A DNA stretch of 64,000 nt from Hoplostethus atlanticus (GCA_034670405.1 JAXDDX010000002.1:9878501-9942500); one strand, 5' to 3'; positions 25,132 to 41,168 are shown, counted from the first letter of the stretch. The notes: generated by a model from the letters alone, not told the origin. Program-made: numbers and translations.

Positions 25132-26594
25132 GTTCAGTCAGGGAGAGAGACAGGTGATGCGGGGGAGGGCATTAAAATAACAAATACAGATTCTCCACTA
25201 GGTTTAGCTTGATCCAATCAGCCACCCTCTGTCATTCACACTCTCTCTCTCACACACATACACAAATACACCAGCTGTGTCTAATGATGCAGTGGCAATG
25301 GTACTGTTGCCACCACATGTGGTCTCTTTGTCTGGGCCCAGCACAGCAGAGCACACATCAGTCACACGCAAACACACACACACATACACACACACTTCAA
25401 CCTTCAGGCATCATCTACAAACATCACTCTTTTCAATGCATCATCATAAAAGAGCTGATTACCAAAAAAGAGCTGCTGGTAAAGGATTGCATCATTGTTC
25501 AGATGGAAAATACAACAATTTGCTTCACTGTGGAAGACATATTTATTTAGCATTGATATTCTTTACATTTCAACAAATTGTAAAGCCCACCTGAGCTCAC
25601 CACCTGCCATGACGGATTGATTAATTGATTGCATCATAAACTGATTGAATAACTCTAAGAAAACCTTGTATCTCCAAAATGTCTTGAGGAACTCATACAT
25701 ACATTTTTGAATTTATCCAGTGGGTTTTGAAAGGGTTTCCTAAATACTCCTTCAACTGAAATTAAAACAAATCACCAAAAGTTGATTTGAATTAGGAGTT
25801 ACGAGGTTTTCCCATGACGATATGCAATAGACTCCACAACCAGAGATCATAGAGACCAATAGAGATCATATCACATGCAGAACTTCCTCACTGTGCCTGT
25901 AAATTGGTTGAAACCCACAAATAGATAGCTCAGCTTGAGTGTACAAGAATATGCATTGTGATGTTTTCCGATGAAGCCAGTTTGGTTTCATCACGACGGG
26001 TGTTGCTAGTTAGTCTACTGTGTGTGTACTTTTCATTCATTGTTTCACTGCGATGTCATCCATTTGTTGCTAGGACAACATTGCCTTCAATGATGGCAAT
26101 AGAAAGTGTGAACTCGTTACCAATTGTTTGTTATTTAATTTGTTATTGTACTCTTCCTGACGTGTATTGAACCGATGCATACATATTTGCTCATTTATAT
26201 ACTTTGTGTTTGTGTGTGTGTGTGTGCGTGTGTGTGTGTTCAGGTGTATCCACAAGTGTGTATGAGGCTGTTCGTCTGCCTTCCCCTTCCTGTGCATGTA
26301 CCCTTATCCTTAACTTCACTGCACAGTAAGCGAGTTAAAAAGTAAATGGTTCCCCAGGTTTGAAAGGAGGTGTGGAGGTGAGGTGTGGAGGTTTGAAGAG
26401 GGGAGGTGAGGTGCGTTGGATTGGTTTTCCTTACTGGTATTGTTGATTGGCTATGTAGTTTTAATAACAGTGTTTGTAAGGAAGGAAGGAAGGAAGATTG
26501 GATGCATGCACAGTTGGAGTGACAGTAGTGTAGAGGAGTATCTAGAGGCAAGGTACGAAGATGTATGGCAGGCAGGTGGGTGCCTGGATGATGG

Positions 26595-26654
26595 ATGGAT
26601 GGAGGGAGGGATGGATGGAGGGAGGGATGGATGGAGGGAGGGATGGATAGATAG
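26595..26654. repeat. 16 bp minisatellite (atggatggagggaggg)
   Basis: Three perfect head-to-tail copies at 26595-26610, 26611-26626 and 26627-26642, then a partial fourth. This is a higher-order repeat grown from ATGG and AGGG tetranucleotides. Confidence 0.95.
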
Positions 26655-27738
26655 TGGTTTAAACCTGTACAGAGAAGTGAGTGTGACATTCAGTGATTCT
26701 TGGGTCCTATTATAAGTCTGTATATCAGATACTCTGGCACTAACATATCCATATTTATCACACTATTTCTCACTACTCTCTCTCTCTCTCTCGCTCTCTC
26801 TCTCTCCCCCCCATTTTCTCCCTTCGTCCTAACTCAAAACATGCAGTAGCCGTGCACACTCTGTTTCCTCTCTCTCTGTTTTTGTTGTGTCCGTCTCAAT
26901 AAGTGTGAGTCTGTTGTGAGTGAAGCGTTTGATGCGTTTGATCTCGTAAATCGTCTTCCCTCTCTCACCGCCGTCTTGCAAGTTTAATCAACCAAAACTA
27001 AAGTAGTTTACTTTTTTTTTTTCACTCTACATTCAAATTGATTTCTATTTTTTTCCAGGTCAGATTTTCTCCCTTTCATCATTCACGTCAGCCTCTGCTG
27101 TTTTTAAAACTACTCGCTCAGCTTGAGCAGGGACATCCACGTAGAAACCAACACTGAAACCAACAAACCCCCTAATAGATCACTATCCTAATGTACGGGG
27201 CAACAAATACAATCCCGTAGTACCCAATCTCATGTTGTGATTGTCCTCAGGTGTACCTGGGGAGAATTTGAAAATATCCTCGTGTCCTTGTCCTCATGTT
27301 ACGGCACGTGTGAATGCCACTATTATCCATTTGTTGTTGTTGTACACCCACATCTTCATGGATTGATTTGACTGTGCTGCGTGTCGAATGAGGTAAATCT
27401 GTGCGTGTGTGTGTGTGTGTTTACACATGTGTGTGCGATTAATATGAGTGAATCAGCATCAAAGTGAATGACGACCGCTCTGTTCCTCTTTTCTCTTTCA
27501 TCTTCCTCAGACGAAGCACTACTCTTGGCACCTGCACTCCTTCTTTCAAATATCCCCCAATCCCCCTCTCTATCATTCACTTCACTTTTTTTTTTTTTGC
27601 TCAATTGTATCCATTACTCACATCTCTCTTGTTTCTCTATGTCTCCTTTTCAGTTGTCTCTTACTTCTTTGTTTTTTGTCTTTTACTCCGCACCTCCTTT
27701 TTGAGTACGCACACAGACACATCAATTCTAACATACGC

Positions 27739-28600
27739 TCAGTATCTGCTTTATTAGGTCTTTATTTATTCTCCCTGTAGATGCAAGACAACTCGTGTAC
27801 AAGTAAAGCATAAGGATAACACATGCAGACAGGGTCAAGAGGAGTTCAGCGACTGTTCAACTAAACATGAGGATGGGAAAGACGTGATTTAAGCCACTTG
27901 TAACGTTGGTTTGATTGTCGGTGTCGATGCACCGGTTCCAGCATCTCAGAATCGGCCGCCCCTTCTTGGATTTAGAATTTACCAAGAAGGGTGAGATGAA
28001 AACAAAAACGTCGAGTGATAACGCCTCGGTGATGAGAGAGGCGAGAGGCTATCAGGTGACAGATATCAGCTCAGTACAACAGTGGTGTGCAGAAGGGCGT
28101 CTCCGGGCATCCAACTCATCAATCCTTGAAGTGGATTGGCTCCGGCAGAAGACCATGGCGGATTCCACTCCTGTCAGCTAAGAACAAGGAGAGTAGAAAA
28201 ACAGGAGATGAATCTATGGCTCCATCCTGCCTGGTGTCAGCAGTACAGGGTGGTGGTGGTGTAGTGGTGCAAGGAATGTTTTCTTGGCACACATTAGGCA
28301 CCTTAGTACCATTGAAACATCATTTCAGTGCCACAGCATACCCAAACATTGTTGCTGACCAGATGCGTTCCTTCGTGGCCACGGTCTACCCTTTTGGAAA
28401 TGGATACTTCCAGCAGGATAATGTGTCATCGTCTCAAGATGGCTCCAGGAACACGACACTGACTTTAGGTCAGTCCAATGGCCTGCACAGTCCCCAGATC
28501 TCAACCAAAAAGCACAGCTTGGACATGAGGTGTAACAGGACGTTCTGCAAGAAATCTGAAAGACCTTTTGAATCTGCATGGACCAAGGATACTTTTTCAA
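27739..28600 (+). pseudogene. decayed Tc1/mariner transposon with transposase remnant
   Basis: The left end (ctgctttattaggt, about 27747-27759) matches the ctttattaggt terminus of a common fish Tc1-like family. The original start codon region near 27872 reads M-G-K-T and then stop. Further on are coding remnants in several frames: V-Q-G-G-G-G-V-V-V-Q-G-M-F-S-W near 28230-28290, T-A-Y-P-N-I-V-A-D-Q near 28335-28365, and G-Y-F-Q-Q-D-N near 28400-28425. The last is the F-Q-Q-D-N box that holds the second catalytic Asp of the DDE triad. Stops and frameshifts are frequent and the right terminus is not found. The element is dead, lying 1.7 kb before the Ig2b exon. Confidence 0.8.
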
Positions 28601-28798
28601 GGATAAACTCCTTGTCTGAATGTTTGGGCTGTAAATATTGTTTTTCTTTGGTTGTTTTTGCTTTTTTCTACAGTATAACCTTTTCTTTCTAATAGAAACG
28701 TAAAGGTCACACTGCATCTCACTCGAGATTGAGAATTCAGAGCTACAGTAAGCCTCATGGTCAAAGAGTACTGCTGAGAGCAAGAGGAGCAGGCAGTG

Positions 28799-28799
<1 letters not shown>

Positions 28800-28834
<35 letters not shown>
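28800..28834. repeat. (GA)n microsatellite
   Basis: Pure GA run of 35 bp, about 200 bp downstream of the transposon remnant. Confidence 0.97.
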
Positions 28835-28839
<5 letters not shown>

Positions 28840-30210
28840 TGAGAAGGCAGTAAACTGGAGAATAACAAAGAATTTCCTCTTTTCTGCATCTGAGATTTCC
28901 ATTTCCTAATGCGAAGGGAGGAGGAAATTAAACAACGTGAATTAAACAACGTTGCTCGGACATTTATGTGCTTGCCATAAAGCTTTGGACAGGTTGAATT
29001 TATGAGGGTGTGGACCAGTAAATACAGCACTCAGGAAATGTGATTAGGCTCATAAATACAATAGTTTCCCGCTGTCCTACCCTTCACCCAAAGTACCTTT
29101 GCGAAAGCATATGTTTGGGAAATTTCCCTTCTTTCTCCACGGCTACCTCTCATTTAAACATTGTGAAGAGGCTACTGTAGTTTCTTCTGTGCCTTTCACT
29201 ATTACAAGTGTATGATCTGATTTGATTTGATGCACCCCTCTGCATCACTCCTTGTAAACATTCAGCTTGATTCAATGGTGGATGCAAAAATTCTGCACGT
29301 GAAAATAATCCATGTTTTTAATGGGCTTTTAATAGGCCCGTAACCTAGCGCATTGAATTGCTTCTGATTATTTTTATTTTATTTTTATGCAATCTGATTT
29401 ACTGTATAACTTATATTTAACTTATATTTTTCACATGCTCTTTTTTGACATTCATTCATTCATTTTGGGCATTTAAAATGGAAGCAAAGATTGAGGGAAA
29501 TAGATTAATGAGATTTCTGTGATGTCTTCTCTGCTGTTATCCTTCAACTTGCAGGATAAACCAGGATAGACCATAAAATATAGTGGTAGTCACTGTAGAG
29601 CCCCCTCTCCTTTTATATATTTAATTATTTACTGGGATTCTCATCTCAACTTGACATTTCCACAAAGCTTTCCTGTGTGGAACCATAGAAAAACAAGATT
29701 ATAACAGCATCCTATTATAAGTCCATCCATCCCTTCTTTATTTGTCAGCTGGAAAGGTTGAAAAACAAGATTATAACAACACTCTAACTTAATCCTTTTG
29801 CTCTTCTTCTTTTACTTCCTTTTTGAAAAACATCACATTCTAACCCATTTTTTTATCTAATAAGTTATTTTTTCCCCCTCTCTTTTCATCCATGCAGCCT
29901 TCCTCCCATTGGTTGAATAAACGAGATTAAAACATGATCCTATAGCTCTCCTCAGCTGGTAATGGTCTCAGAAAATGAAAAACGTAAAGTGATGAATAAT
30001 GGATTATCTAGTATAATGGGGTTTCAACTTAATGGTAAAGAAACAATATCCCAATGCAAAACCAGTGGAGACCCATGACCCTGTGGTTTTATTATACAGC
30101 AGCACTGTCAACCATTCTCATCATATTTTATCATATTTTCACCTTTCATCTTTTCTTTTCGTCTCTCTGAGGTGGAGTGATTGGAGTATGTGGAATAGAG
30201 AAACTTATAA

Positions 30211-32570
<2,360 letters not shown>

Positions 32571-32738
32571 TGAATGGTGGATGGTCAACGTGGACAGAGT
32601 GGTCAGTGTGTAACAGCCGTTGTGGGCGAGGCTTCCAGAAACGAACACGGAGTTGCACTAACCCAGCTCCCCTGAATGGAGGGTTGCCCTGTGACGGAGC
32701 TGCTATACAGAAACTGGCCTGTACTACACTATGCACTG
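32571..32738 (+). CDS. unc5c: UNC5C exon: thrombospondin type 1 repeat 1
   Basis: This 168 nt exon begins and ends in phase 1, so it is a self-contained module. It reads [13 protein letters not shown], then [10 protein letters not shown], and N-P-A-P-L-N-G-G before the final cysteines. Six cysteines and the W-x-x-W-x-x-W motif (usual site of C-mannosylation) are present. The acceptor has a poor pyrimidine tract (tgattttgtgctaccacag) and the donor is the weak gtattt, so both splice sites look weaker than those of its neighbours. Skipping would be in frame. It is extracellular; the role is by family knowledge. Confidence 0.96.
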
Positions 32739-33006
32739 GTATTTCTATTTTATCTATTATATTCTATTTACCTCATGTTTCTCCTTGCGTTTTTGTTTTG
32801 GTTCTACCCCTGCTGTGTTCAGCGTTCAGCTTTTGGTCTATTCTACTTCTAAATCTGTCTGTTTTTCACTTTTCCATATATTATGACTTTGTTTTGTATG
32901 TGAATCAGGACATTCTCACACACTCTTTCCCTTTCTGTTTCCCCTCTCTTTTTCTCTCTCAACCTGTTATGCTCCTCCCATCCCCTCTGTCGCTCTCCCC
33001 CTCCAG
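32739..33006 (+). other. short intron between the two TSP1 exons
   Basis: 268 bp, strongly pyrimidine-rich in its last 130 bases. No other feature was seen. Confidence 0.9.
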
Positions 33007-33171
33007 TGGACGGTGTGTGGACAGAGTGGAGTAAGTGGTCGGCCTGTGGGACAGAGTGTACCCAGTGGAGGAGGAGGGAGTGCAACAACCCAGCCCCTAA
33101 AAATGGAGGCAAGGACTGTGATGGTCTGGTGCTCCAGTCTCAGAACTGTACCAACGGACTCTGTATGCAAA
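33007..33171 (+). CDS. unc5c: UNC5C exon: thrombospondin type 1 repeat 2
   Basis: This 165 nt exon is phase 1 to phase 1, with borders cctccag/tggacg and caaa/gtaagt. It reads [13 protein letters not shown], then [17 protein letters not shown] and [10 protein letters not shown]. Six cysteines, a W-x-x-W-x-x-W motif and an N-C-T glycosylation sequon are visible. It is the last extracellular module before the membrane-proximal linker. Only 268 bp separates it from the first TSP1 exon. Confidence 0.96.
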
Positions 33172-33344
33172 GTAAGTTCAGGCTCTGTAGTCTGTCAGAG
33201 CGGAGCAGTGGTCAGTTCACTTCACTCAACCAAATCTGAACCAACCAAACTAATGAAGAATTAACTAAAAATGATTGTTCTGTTGTCCGTTTCTATTTAC
33301 ACTAAGTTATTGAACTGAAAGTAAATCGACTCCTGCTTTGGCGT

Positions 33345-34195
33345 AGTGGGTTGGGATTTCTGTTATTGCCCTAGACTGGTTCTCTTGCTGTTTATCATGT
33401 AGAACTTTCTCTGTTTCCTTATGTAACTGTAACTCATCCCCTGCCCTTATATCATCCGGTGTACCCCAGGGTTCTATACTAGGGTCCAGTGCTCTTTTCC
33501 ATCTACATGCTACACTATTTTTTTTTCCATTTCTGCCCAGATGACAAACAATTATATCTCCCCCTGAAGCCTAATGACCCTAGCTCTCTAAGGAACTTAT
33601 CCAACTGCCTTTTTAGGTCCTGGATGGCACATTTTTTAAGCTCAATGATATTATAGTATTCTCTATTGACATAATCACCCACAACCTGGTTTAACCTGGA
33701 TGTGAAAGCCTGTTTCAACCAGCTACGAATAATCTCCAAGATTTTCAACTCTCTATTTTGGTGTCAGTCAGTCCTCCCTCTCCTGCCTCCAGTTAGTGCA
33801 GCATTCTGCATCCAGCTGCTAACCAGATCAAGAAAGAGGGACCACATTTCACCAATTCTAGCTTCTCCTTGACTCCCGGTCAGCTTTAGAATTTGTTTAC
33901 ATGGCATTACATGGCTCTGGGTTGTATTGCCAACCTCCTTGGCCCCTATGACAGTACTAGATCCCTCAGGTTGTCGGATCAGGAGCTTCTGTTTGTCCCA
34001 AGGGCCAGGCTGGTAACCAGTGGTGACTGAGCCTTTGCTGTAGCTGTGGAACCGCCTTCCCTCCCACATCAGATCAGCAGTATCCATTGTCTCTTTTAAA
34101 AAACATCTTGAAACTCATTTTTGTAAAGCCCTATGGAACAAATTTATTTTTTGTTGTAAGCGCTCTACAAATAAAGTTGACTTCACCTGACTTGA
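33345..34195 (+). pseudogene. decayed LINE (L2/CR1-type) reverse-transcriptase and 3' end
   Basis: Reverse-transcriptase remnants are readable with frameshifts. Near 33371 is A-L-D-W-F-S, then S-S-G-V-P-Q-G-S-I-L-G near 33455-33485, and after a one-base shift P-V-L-F-S-I-Y-M-L. The catalytic box near 33535-33560 reads F-C-P-D-D-K-Q-L-Y-L, so the usual Ala before D-D is Pro. The C-terminal part has H-I-S-P-I-L-A-S near 33845 and N-R-L-P-S-H-I-R-S-A-V near 34050. The 3' end (gcgctctacaaataaagttgactt, to about 34195) is the usual tail of this fish LINE type. It is 5' truncated and inactive. Confidence 0.8.
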
Positions 34196-36389
34196 TACCA
34201 CATCTCTTTTAGGACCATGACACATTTTTGGGGCCAATGGGCATGGGCGATAAGAATTGGAGAACTTAATTTTAAATGCTACATTATTTCATAATTATTT
34301 CATCCCACCATTATTATTTTAATTATTTCATCCTTAAAAGGGTTATTATTAGGGTTAGGGTTACTATTTTGTCAGTGAAGGACTTTATGACAGTTTTAGG
34401 ACTCTTTAATTGTCAATTGAGAATAAAACCTATCTCAATAACATAGTGAGCTAGAGGGAATAAAAGTAACTCTTGGTCAGAGTTGCTGACAAATTTCCCG
34501 TCTCCATTGCCCTCAAAAGTTGTTCATGTCTCTGGGCCCCCAGAAGAGCTGTGTAACTTTTCTTACTTTTCCTTTTGCTTGTTCTCCTCATCTTCCTCCT
34601 ACTCCTCTTTGTACACTTCTTTTCTTTCTGCTTCACTCTGCTCCTTCTCTTCTTCTTCCCCCTCATCTCACCCTCCTCTCCCCCTGCTCCTCCCCCTACT
34701 CTCTCCCTCTACTCTTTTACTATCTTATTTTGCTTCCCCCCTCAGTCCCTCTGGCTTTCTGCCTCTTTCTCCAGTATCTAGCCTCTTTCTCACTTTCATA
34801 GTGATTTGCTGTTGCTCTGCCTTATACTTGTGGTTCTGTTTTCTACGCAAAGGCACACTACAGATGATTTATGATAGGGTTTCTAAATGTCACCATGAAT
34901 AACTTTGCCTTGTCCACTACCTAAATCAATAATGCCTGTCTTACAGGCGTTTTATAGGAGAAGATAATGGTAAATAATGAGTTGGCATAATCACCAAAAA
35001 TCCCCCTAGAATTCTGTGATTTTTGACACCAGTAAAAAAAAGTGGGGCCAATTTTCAAAACCACATGGAAAATGTGGGCTGAGTCATAATGGCACAAATA
35101 CAGTAGCAGCAGTTTTTCCAAGGTGGAGGCAATTATATGTGTTGACTTGTAGGAAAAGTGCTTGTTACTCTCTGTGCTCAGAGTAATTGGCAGACAAGCA
35201 TCTGACATGAAGAGAGAGGGGAGAGAGACAGGCCTGTCAGGGTGACCAGTGAAAAGAATAGAGAAAATTGAAAAACAGAAAATATTGATTTTTGAAACAC
35301 ACACACACACTTGTTAAGTGTAATCATGCCATCAATTCTCATTAGTCTTTCTTCTCACACAAGATGGCAACCATAGAGAGATTTTCCTCGTTGAATGATA
35401 TTCTTTTCAAGACTAGGGTTCATCCAAGACCCTGATTTAGCTTTAGTAAGCTCCCTGAAGAGAAGTTATTTTAATACAGAGCCAAAATCAGAATAGCCTT
35501 CCTTTTATAATATCATGTATAATAATGCCCATGTTTCTTCTCCTGTAGGCTTAATAATGACACAACTTACCGTATGTGCAGTGCCCTGCCCACTCCTACA
35601 ACACTACTATAGTGCATCATATACTGTATCTATGATCCATCACAGGGATTCCCTGAGGCCCAGGAGGTATGGCCATAGGATCAGGATAAAACCTAGAGAG
35701 GTATAGATTTAAGCTCATTTCCCCTGATTGATTTTCTGTCTCTTAAATGATTGGACAGACATGGTTTTATGTCAGCACTAATGTTTCAACTGTTTCCTGG
35801 AGCATTAACAGAAATCCATGAACAGTAACACAAATCCTCAATATAGGCATCTTAACTATGCAACTGTATTTGAAATGTTTCCTGCATTAAGTAATGCTTA
35901 TAGTATTTGCTTTTTAGTTGATGGATCTTATAACACTCAGTATTAGGCAGATACCAGACTGACGTGTTAACCTTATGTCATAATGAATTGTTCTTTAAAA
36001 TGTAATAGCCTGGGAAAGGATTCATTTTGTTCCTTCTTCTATAGCACACACAATATTGTCAGTGTCAATTAAAGTGCACTGATTTGTACTCAGCGTCACT
36101 GAGTACTCAAAATGAATTACTGCTATGTGACATAAAGACGTATTTGTACACCTCTAGATACAAACTAGAGATACTATTTTTGTTTTTGTTTTTGTTTGAT
36201 ATTGCTTTTACATTTTTAACATTCGATCTTCAGACTCCATGGAATGATAAAAATGGGAGAGAAAGATGACTAAGACTGAAGGGGAAGTTTTAGGGTGGCA
36301 CACAAACTGATGAAGCACTGGCAATGTAGACGGGGTTGATGTTTTATATAGTGCTCTGTAATTGACTTTGTGCTCAAAAAGCACTTCAC

Positions 36390-36392
<3 letters not shown>

Positions 36393-36429
<37 letters not shown>
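36393..36429. repeat. (CT)n microsatellite
   Basis: Pure CT run of 37 bp. Confidence 0.97.
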
Positions 36430-36430
<1 letters not shown>

Positions 36431-36776
36431 AACCCACCCCTCTCTTGCCACTGCCACTCTCTTTCCCTTTTCTCTGAAGTTGTCCTGTTAAATCCTGAGT
36501 GGTAGAAATCCATTTGACCTCACGTCCGCCCCACTTGCAGTGTCCCCCTCTCTATTCCGGGGCGTTATATGGGTGTGAATCTGTATGTTTGTGCGTGTGT
36601 CTGTTTGTGACAGAAGTTGTTTTCTTTTTTTACTCTTTTTTTTATATATTTTGGCCTGTTGATGTTTTTCTGACACATCGATCAAATTTCTGGGAGCAGA
36701 TTCACTGGGAGCTTTACTTTGTCATCCTCAAGAACATGACATTTCACTCACCACCTATTCTGTGTGTGTGTTTGCA

Positions 36777-36779
<3 letters not shown>

Positions 36780-36837
<58 letters not shown>
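36780..36837. repeat. (GT)n microsatellite, 58 bp
   Basis: Pure GT run. Confidence 0.98.
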
Positions 36838-36839
<2 letters not shown>

Positions 36840-39800
36840 AAAAAGATCAGCAGTATCAGCAGGTACGGCACAGCGTAGCAGACTATTCAGACAAGGCATT
36901 TCCCCGCTGAAAGCCCTATCCTTCCCTTTGTGTGCTCACTTACCTCTTACCATTTGTTTGTCTTTTCTTCAGAGTCCTTCCCTGCGCTCGCTGTCACCGA
37001 TGTTATTTTTCTTTCTTTAGATCTTCTAGCCTTCCTTTGCATAATGCTTGTGTCGGCTCTTACTGAATCATTCATGCTTCATTTTACTGTCGTCATGTTT
37101 TTTTTTTTGCTTTTCTTTGAACAGCTGTGTTATAATTATGATATATTTTTGGCGTGGCAAGTTTCACTCACTATACCATCACTCTTTCTGCCATAAATGA
37201 TTTTGACATCTGTTAAATTTGTGTTTTAACTTTACTTTCAATGTATATCCATATGATATCCATATCATATTCCATATCACTGCTTGATGCAGTCATGTAA
37301 ACATCCATGCCATATACTAAGGGTGAATTTTATTTTGCAGCAATTTCATAGCATATAACCGAACTAGACCCTAAGATTTCCTCTGAAACCAATAGTAATG
37401 ACATTCTTTCAGTGGAGTGGCTGCTCCTCTGAACAAGGTGGCCCAGCTCCCCTGGATCATGCCTATCATCTGTTGATGAGTGTTATTGTATGTTTGTATG
37501 TGTGTTTGAGCTTCACCCCACTTAACCCTGTCAGTGTTTCCTGCATTATAGTATCAAATCGGGTCTTGTAAGGGCAGTCGGTCTGGTAAGAAGCTTTTAA
37601 GCTCGCCGTGTTGCTGTGTTGCCTTTATCAATTATACACCAGCACTTCAATTATACATCAGTACATCAGCAGTTCATCTGTGTCATAGACCTGCTGTCTG
37701 CCCTGGCTAAGTGAACCACTCAACATGACACAGCACTAACTGTCCTGCAGACATCAGGAGTTTCCAATTGTTTTTTTCTTTATTTCCCCTCGGGGGCCAA
37801 CAAAAGAGTTGTTGTTTTTTTCTCAGGACCTTGGTTGATATTGATTTGTGGGATAAAGAAAGAAAGGAAGAAGTTTAACATGTTAGGGCATATATGTTTT
37901 TCTGTTTCTGTCATGTCTGTCCCATTTTGTTTGACTTGTTTGTTCGGGTTTTGTTTTGTTGTGTTCCTCATTCTCTCTCTCCCTTCCTCCATCCATTCCA
38001 CCATCCCCCTCTCTCCCTTCCCCAAGGTTCATTGTTTCAGAAGTCCACTGAGCCCAAAGAAAAGAGTGATTTGGGATTCACATGTGAGTTGATGTTTTAT
38101 GTTTTATCATCTTCCATTTTCTTCTCTTCCTCCTCTTATAATTTCTGTCTTTGATCGAACCTTGTCCTTTGGGCCATAGTGTATGCTTCCTTGATTCACG
38201 TCATTTTCAAGTTATTTGATAAGAGTTTTGCGCAGGCCTTTTGATCTGCTCCCTTGATGTGCACTCTTTTGCTGTGCCGATCAAACATAAGGCTTCAATG
38301 AAGCTTCAAACAGGAGCTCCAGTAGTTCTAAATGTTAATTCTGTTTCACTTAGACAAAGGAAGTCATGGTAGGTTAATCATTTGGATCTTTGCCAGTCTG
38401 TTCCTTGTAGAAGTAGCAGTTTGTAAGGCCTAGCTACTCAAGCTCAATTAGTCCACTGGAATGTTTCAGTGAGTCTTTGCCAGCTATATCTGGCCGCATC
38501 ATACAATTTCTTGATTATCTTCCTGCTATTAGAGCGTAATAGCGGGAACCAGGATCCAGGGTAGTCTTGTCCAGCTTCAAGCAATCATGAGCATTGTCCA
38601 GACCAAATGACTATATGTATAGTTGACATAAACGGTGAGACTTTCCAGTCCAGACTGCCATTTTAGTGTGTTTTTTTTCACATTAGCTGCAGAAAACAGA
38701 AAGAGAACAATGCCAGTTATTCTTGGTAAGTTACGAAATCACACAAAGAGTGAGGGAAAGTTGGACGGTCGCGCCAGCGCATGTTGAAAATCATCCTCAA
38801 TGTGAATAGACAGGCTATGCCTAAAAGCTTGGGTCACTTGGTAACTTCCTGTTTTACATATCTGCCTTAGGTAGGCTACTAAATAGGCTACTAAAATAGG
38901 AACCGGTCTTACATTGTTTAAAATGTAAGCTCAATGCAGGGTCCTCGAGTTGTCTCGGAAAAAAATCCCTGCATCATTTGTGGGAGTGAAAAATAGTAAT
39001 TTAAGGGAAGGGTAAGGCGGCGAAGGCACAAGATCACCTGATAAGGGAAATGGTTCTGGGAGAGGTGTGAACGCCTGATAAGTAATGATAAAGGTGAGAA
39101 ATCATAATAGTGTGTAACAAGATTTATTCAACGCTGCTTGTTGTCCTTCTCCCTTTCAAACTGACACAATGAGATAGTTTTACTAGAAAGTGTGTGAGAG
39201 ACAGATAAATTGGACCATTAGTGAACCTCGCTTTCTCATTTCTCTCATCGCCAGAGCTGCCGTTGTATCCTCAAAGCAATCTGTGAGTGTCTGCGATGTG
39301 TTCTAATGACTCTTATTTAAGTTCTGCCGAAGCAGTTTCATCATCAAAGTGTCTGTTTAAGACGACTAGACGCAGACAGGAACAGAGAGCAAGCCGGAGA
39401 GGAGCAGAGGTGGAGAGCATGTTACGGAGCATGTCGCTCTTCGGCTCGTCAGATGGACGATGATTGTATACATCTGATTCTGAAGATCAGATTTTATGTG
39501 ATCGCATTTCTCTATCTTCACACTTGACAACCTGAAAATGGTTGTTATGGTGTCATGGGTGGCTGTATTTGTTTGAATCTGTATCCGCTTTACTTTACTT
39601 TTTCCCACTCTCCCTCTATTTCTGTACATTGCTTGTATGCTCATTGTGGCTGGATTGTTTCCAGACTATGTAGGACTGTGATCACAAGACGAGGCTGACC
39701 ACCTCCTCCAATAGCAATGTGAGCAAAATACAATTATTGTCACCTGTCACTTAAAGGTGAAACAAGTAAAATTGTTTACTGTCCCATAGCACAAAATGAC

Positions 39801-40978
39801 CATAATATATCTGCAGGGGGTCGATGGGGTTGTTCATCAATACCATTGACTCAACGATTACTTGGCCAGGTGCTGAGACTTTAGCTTTCTGGCCCATACA
39901 CTCCCAGTCTCCTCCCCCCACCTATTTGCAGCATCATAACAAGACATTTAATAAGACATTTCAGCTGTGAAGGCTAAAAAGCTCATGACAAAGCATTATT
40001 ATTATTATTACTACAGTACTTTGCATCATGGTATATTGCCTCTTCACTAGACGTTTCTCTTGGATCTGTGCTCTAATTAGCTAGCTTATTTGTCTATATT
40101 GTGGAAATGTGATTTTATTACCTTTATTAGCTCAAGGAGACAGGGTAGGAGACTCATAGGAGGAGACAACTTCTTCCGATGTTGTAGCAATCCCTACTGG
40201 TTGCCAAAAGGGACTGATAGAGGTCATAGATCACTCAATGTCCCTTTAAATCAGATGATAAAAGTCCCATTAACATGACAAGTGTAACCTAAAGGTCACC
40301 GGACCTCGGATGGTCAGACTCACGCTCAAGAGAATTGAAATGCATTAATCATTTGGTTCAAATATCAGTTTACATCAGGTCCATATATCATGCATGAGAT
40401 CTCACGACTTCATATGCAGGTTGCAGAAACAGTGTGCACTCATGCAATACGACGTCTGGCCCTCTCAGTGTGAGTCAAGAGTTTATTTGTTGGCACCCAC
40501 CATCATCAAGTTTTCCCATTCTCACCGTGGAGCAGTGGGAACACCTACAGATTACTGTTTTCTGTTCCTCTCTCTCTATTCCACTCGTCCCTGCCAGCTA
40601 CTTAGAGCGGATGTGTCTGCCAGGAGTGCATTTTGGGTGGCGTTTTCATGTTTGTGCCAACCGAGATCAAAAAGGCAGCCGAATGAGTTTCAAGTAGTGA
40701 TTGTCCACAACTCTGCTTTGGATGCAGATCACAGGGAATGTAGAGATGAGCTAAGCTGAGTTATCCTTGTTTCCCTCTTCTTTAAATCCTCCCCCTGGCA
40801 GATTGGACAGACAGAGAGAATGACAGAAAGCTCAACCAATCAATAGACAGGGATCTATGCTGACTGGAGGTTAGCTAGGGTTTCTGTTCCGCTGGCCCAA
40901 ACGTGTACGCAAATGTATGTGAGTGAGCATGTCTGTAAACCCTTGGTGCTCAGGAAATTGCAGGAGTTATATACGGCT

Positions 40979-41018
40979 CTCTCTCTCTCACTCACTCACT
41001 CACTCACTCACTCACTCA
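40979..41018. repeat. (CT)n then (CACT)n repeat
   Basis: A short CT run passes into about eight cact tetranucleotides. Confidence 0.95.
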
Positions 41019-41133
41019 TGGTAGCAATTAAGAAAAGGAGACTCAGTATCTTATCTGAGATGTTCCAGAAACTACCATAGACCTGCAGCTAGACAGTTAC
41101 AGTTAAGAGTAAGAATGTTCTTCAAAGGTCAGT

Positions 41134-41136
<3 letters not shown>

Positions 41137-41164
<28 letters not shown>
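41137..41164. repeat. (AC)n microsatellite
   Basis: Pure AC run. A complementary GT run lies at 41321-41362. Confidence 0.95.

Positions 41165-41168
<4 letters not shown>

Noticed and set aside
28087..28692. 200-codon open frame that could be a novel gene
   Set aside because: Its middle matches Tc1-like transposase boxes (G-G-G-G, F-Q-Q-D-N) and it is a frameshifted remnant.
34340..34365. Telomere-like agggttagggtta
   Set aside because: Only two units; expected by chance in AT-rich DNA.
39750..40250. Possible hAT-like MITE with ttaaagg ends
   Set aside because: Only about 7 bp of terminal similarity and no clear target duplication.
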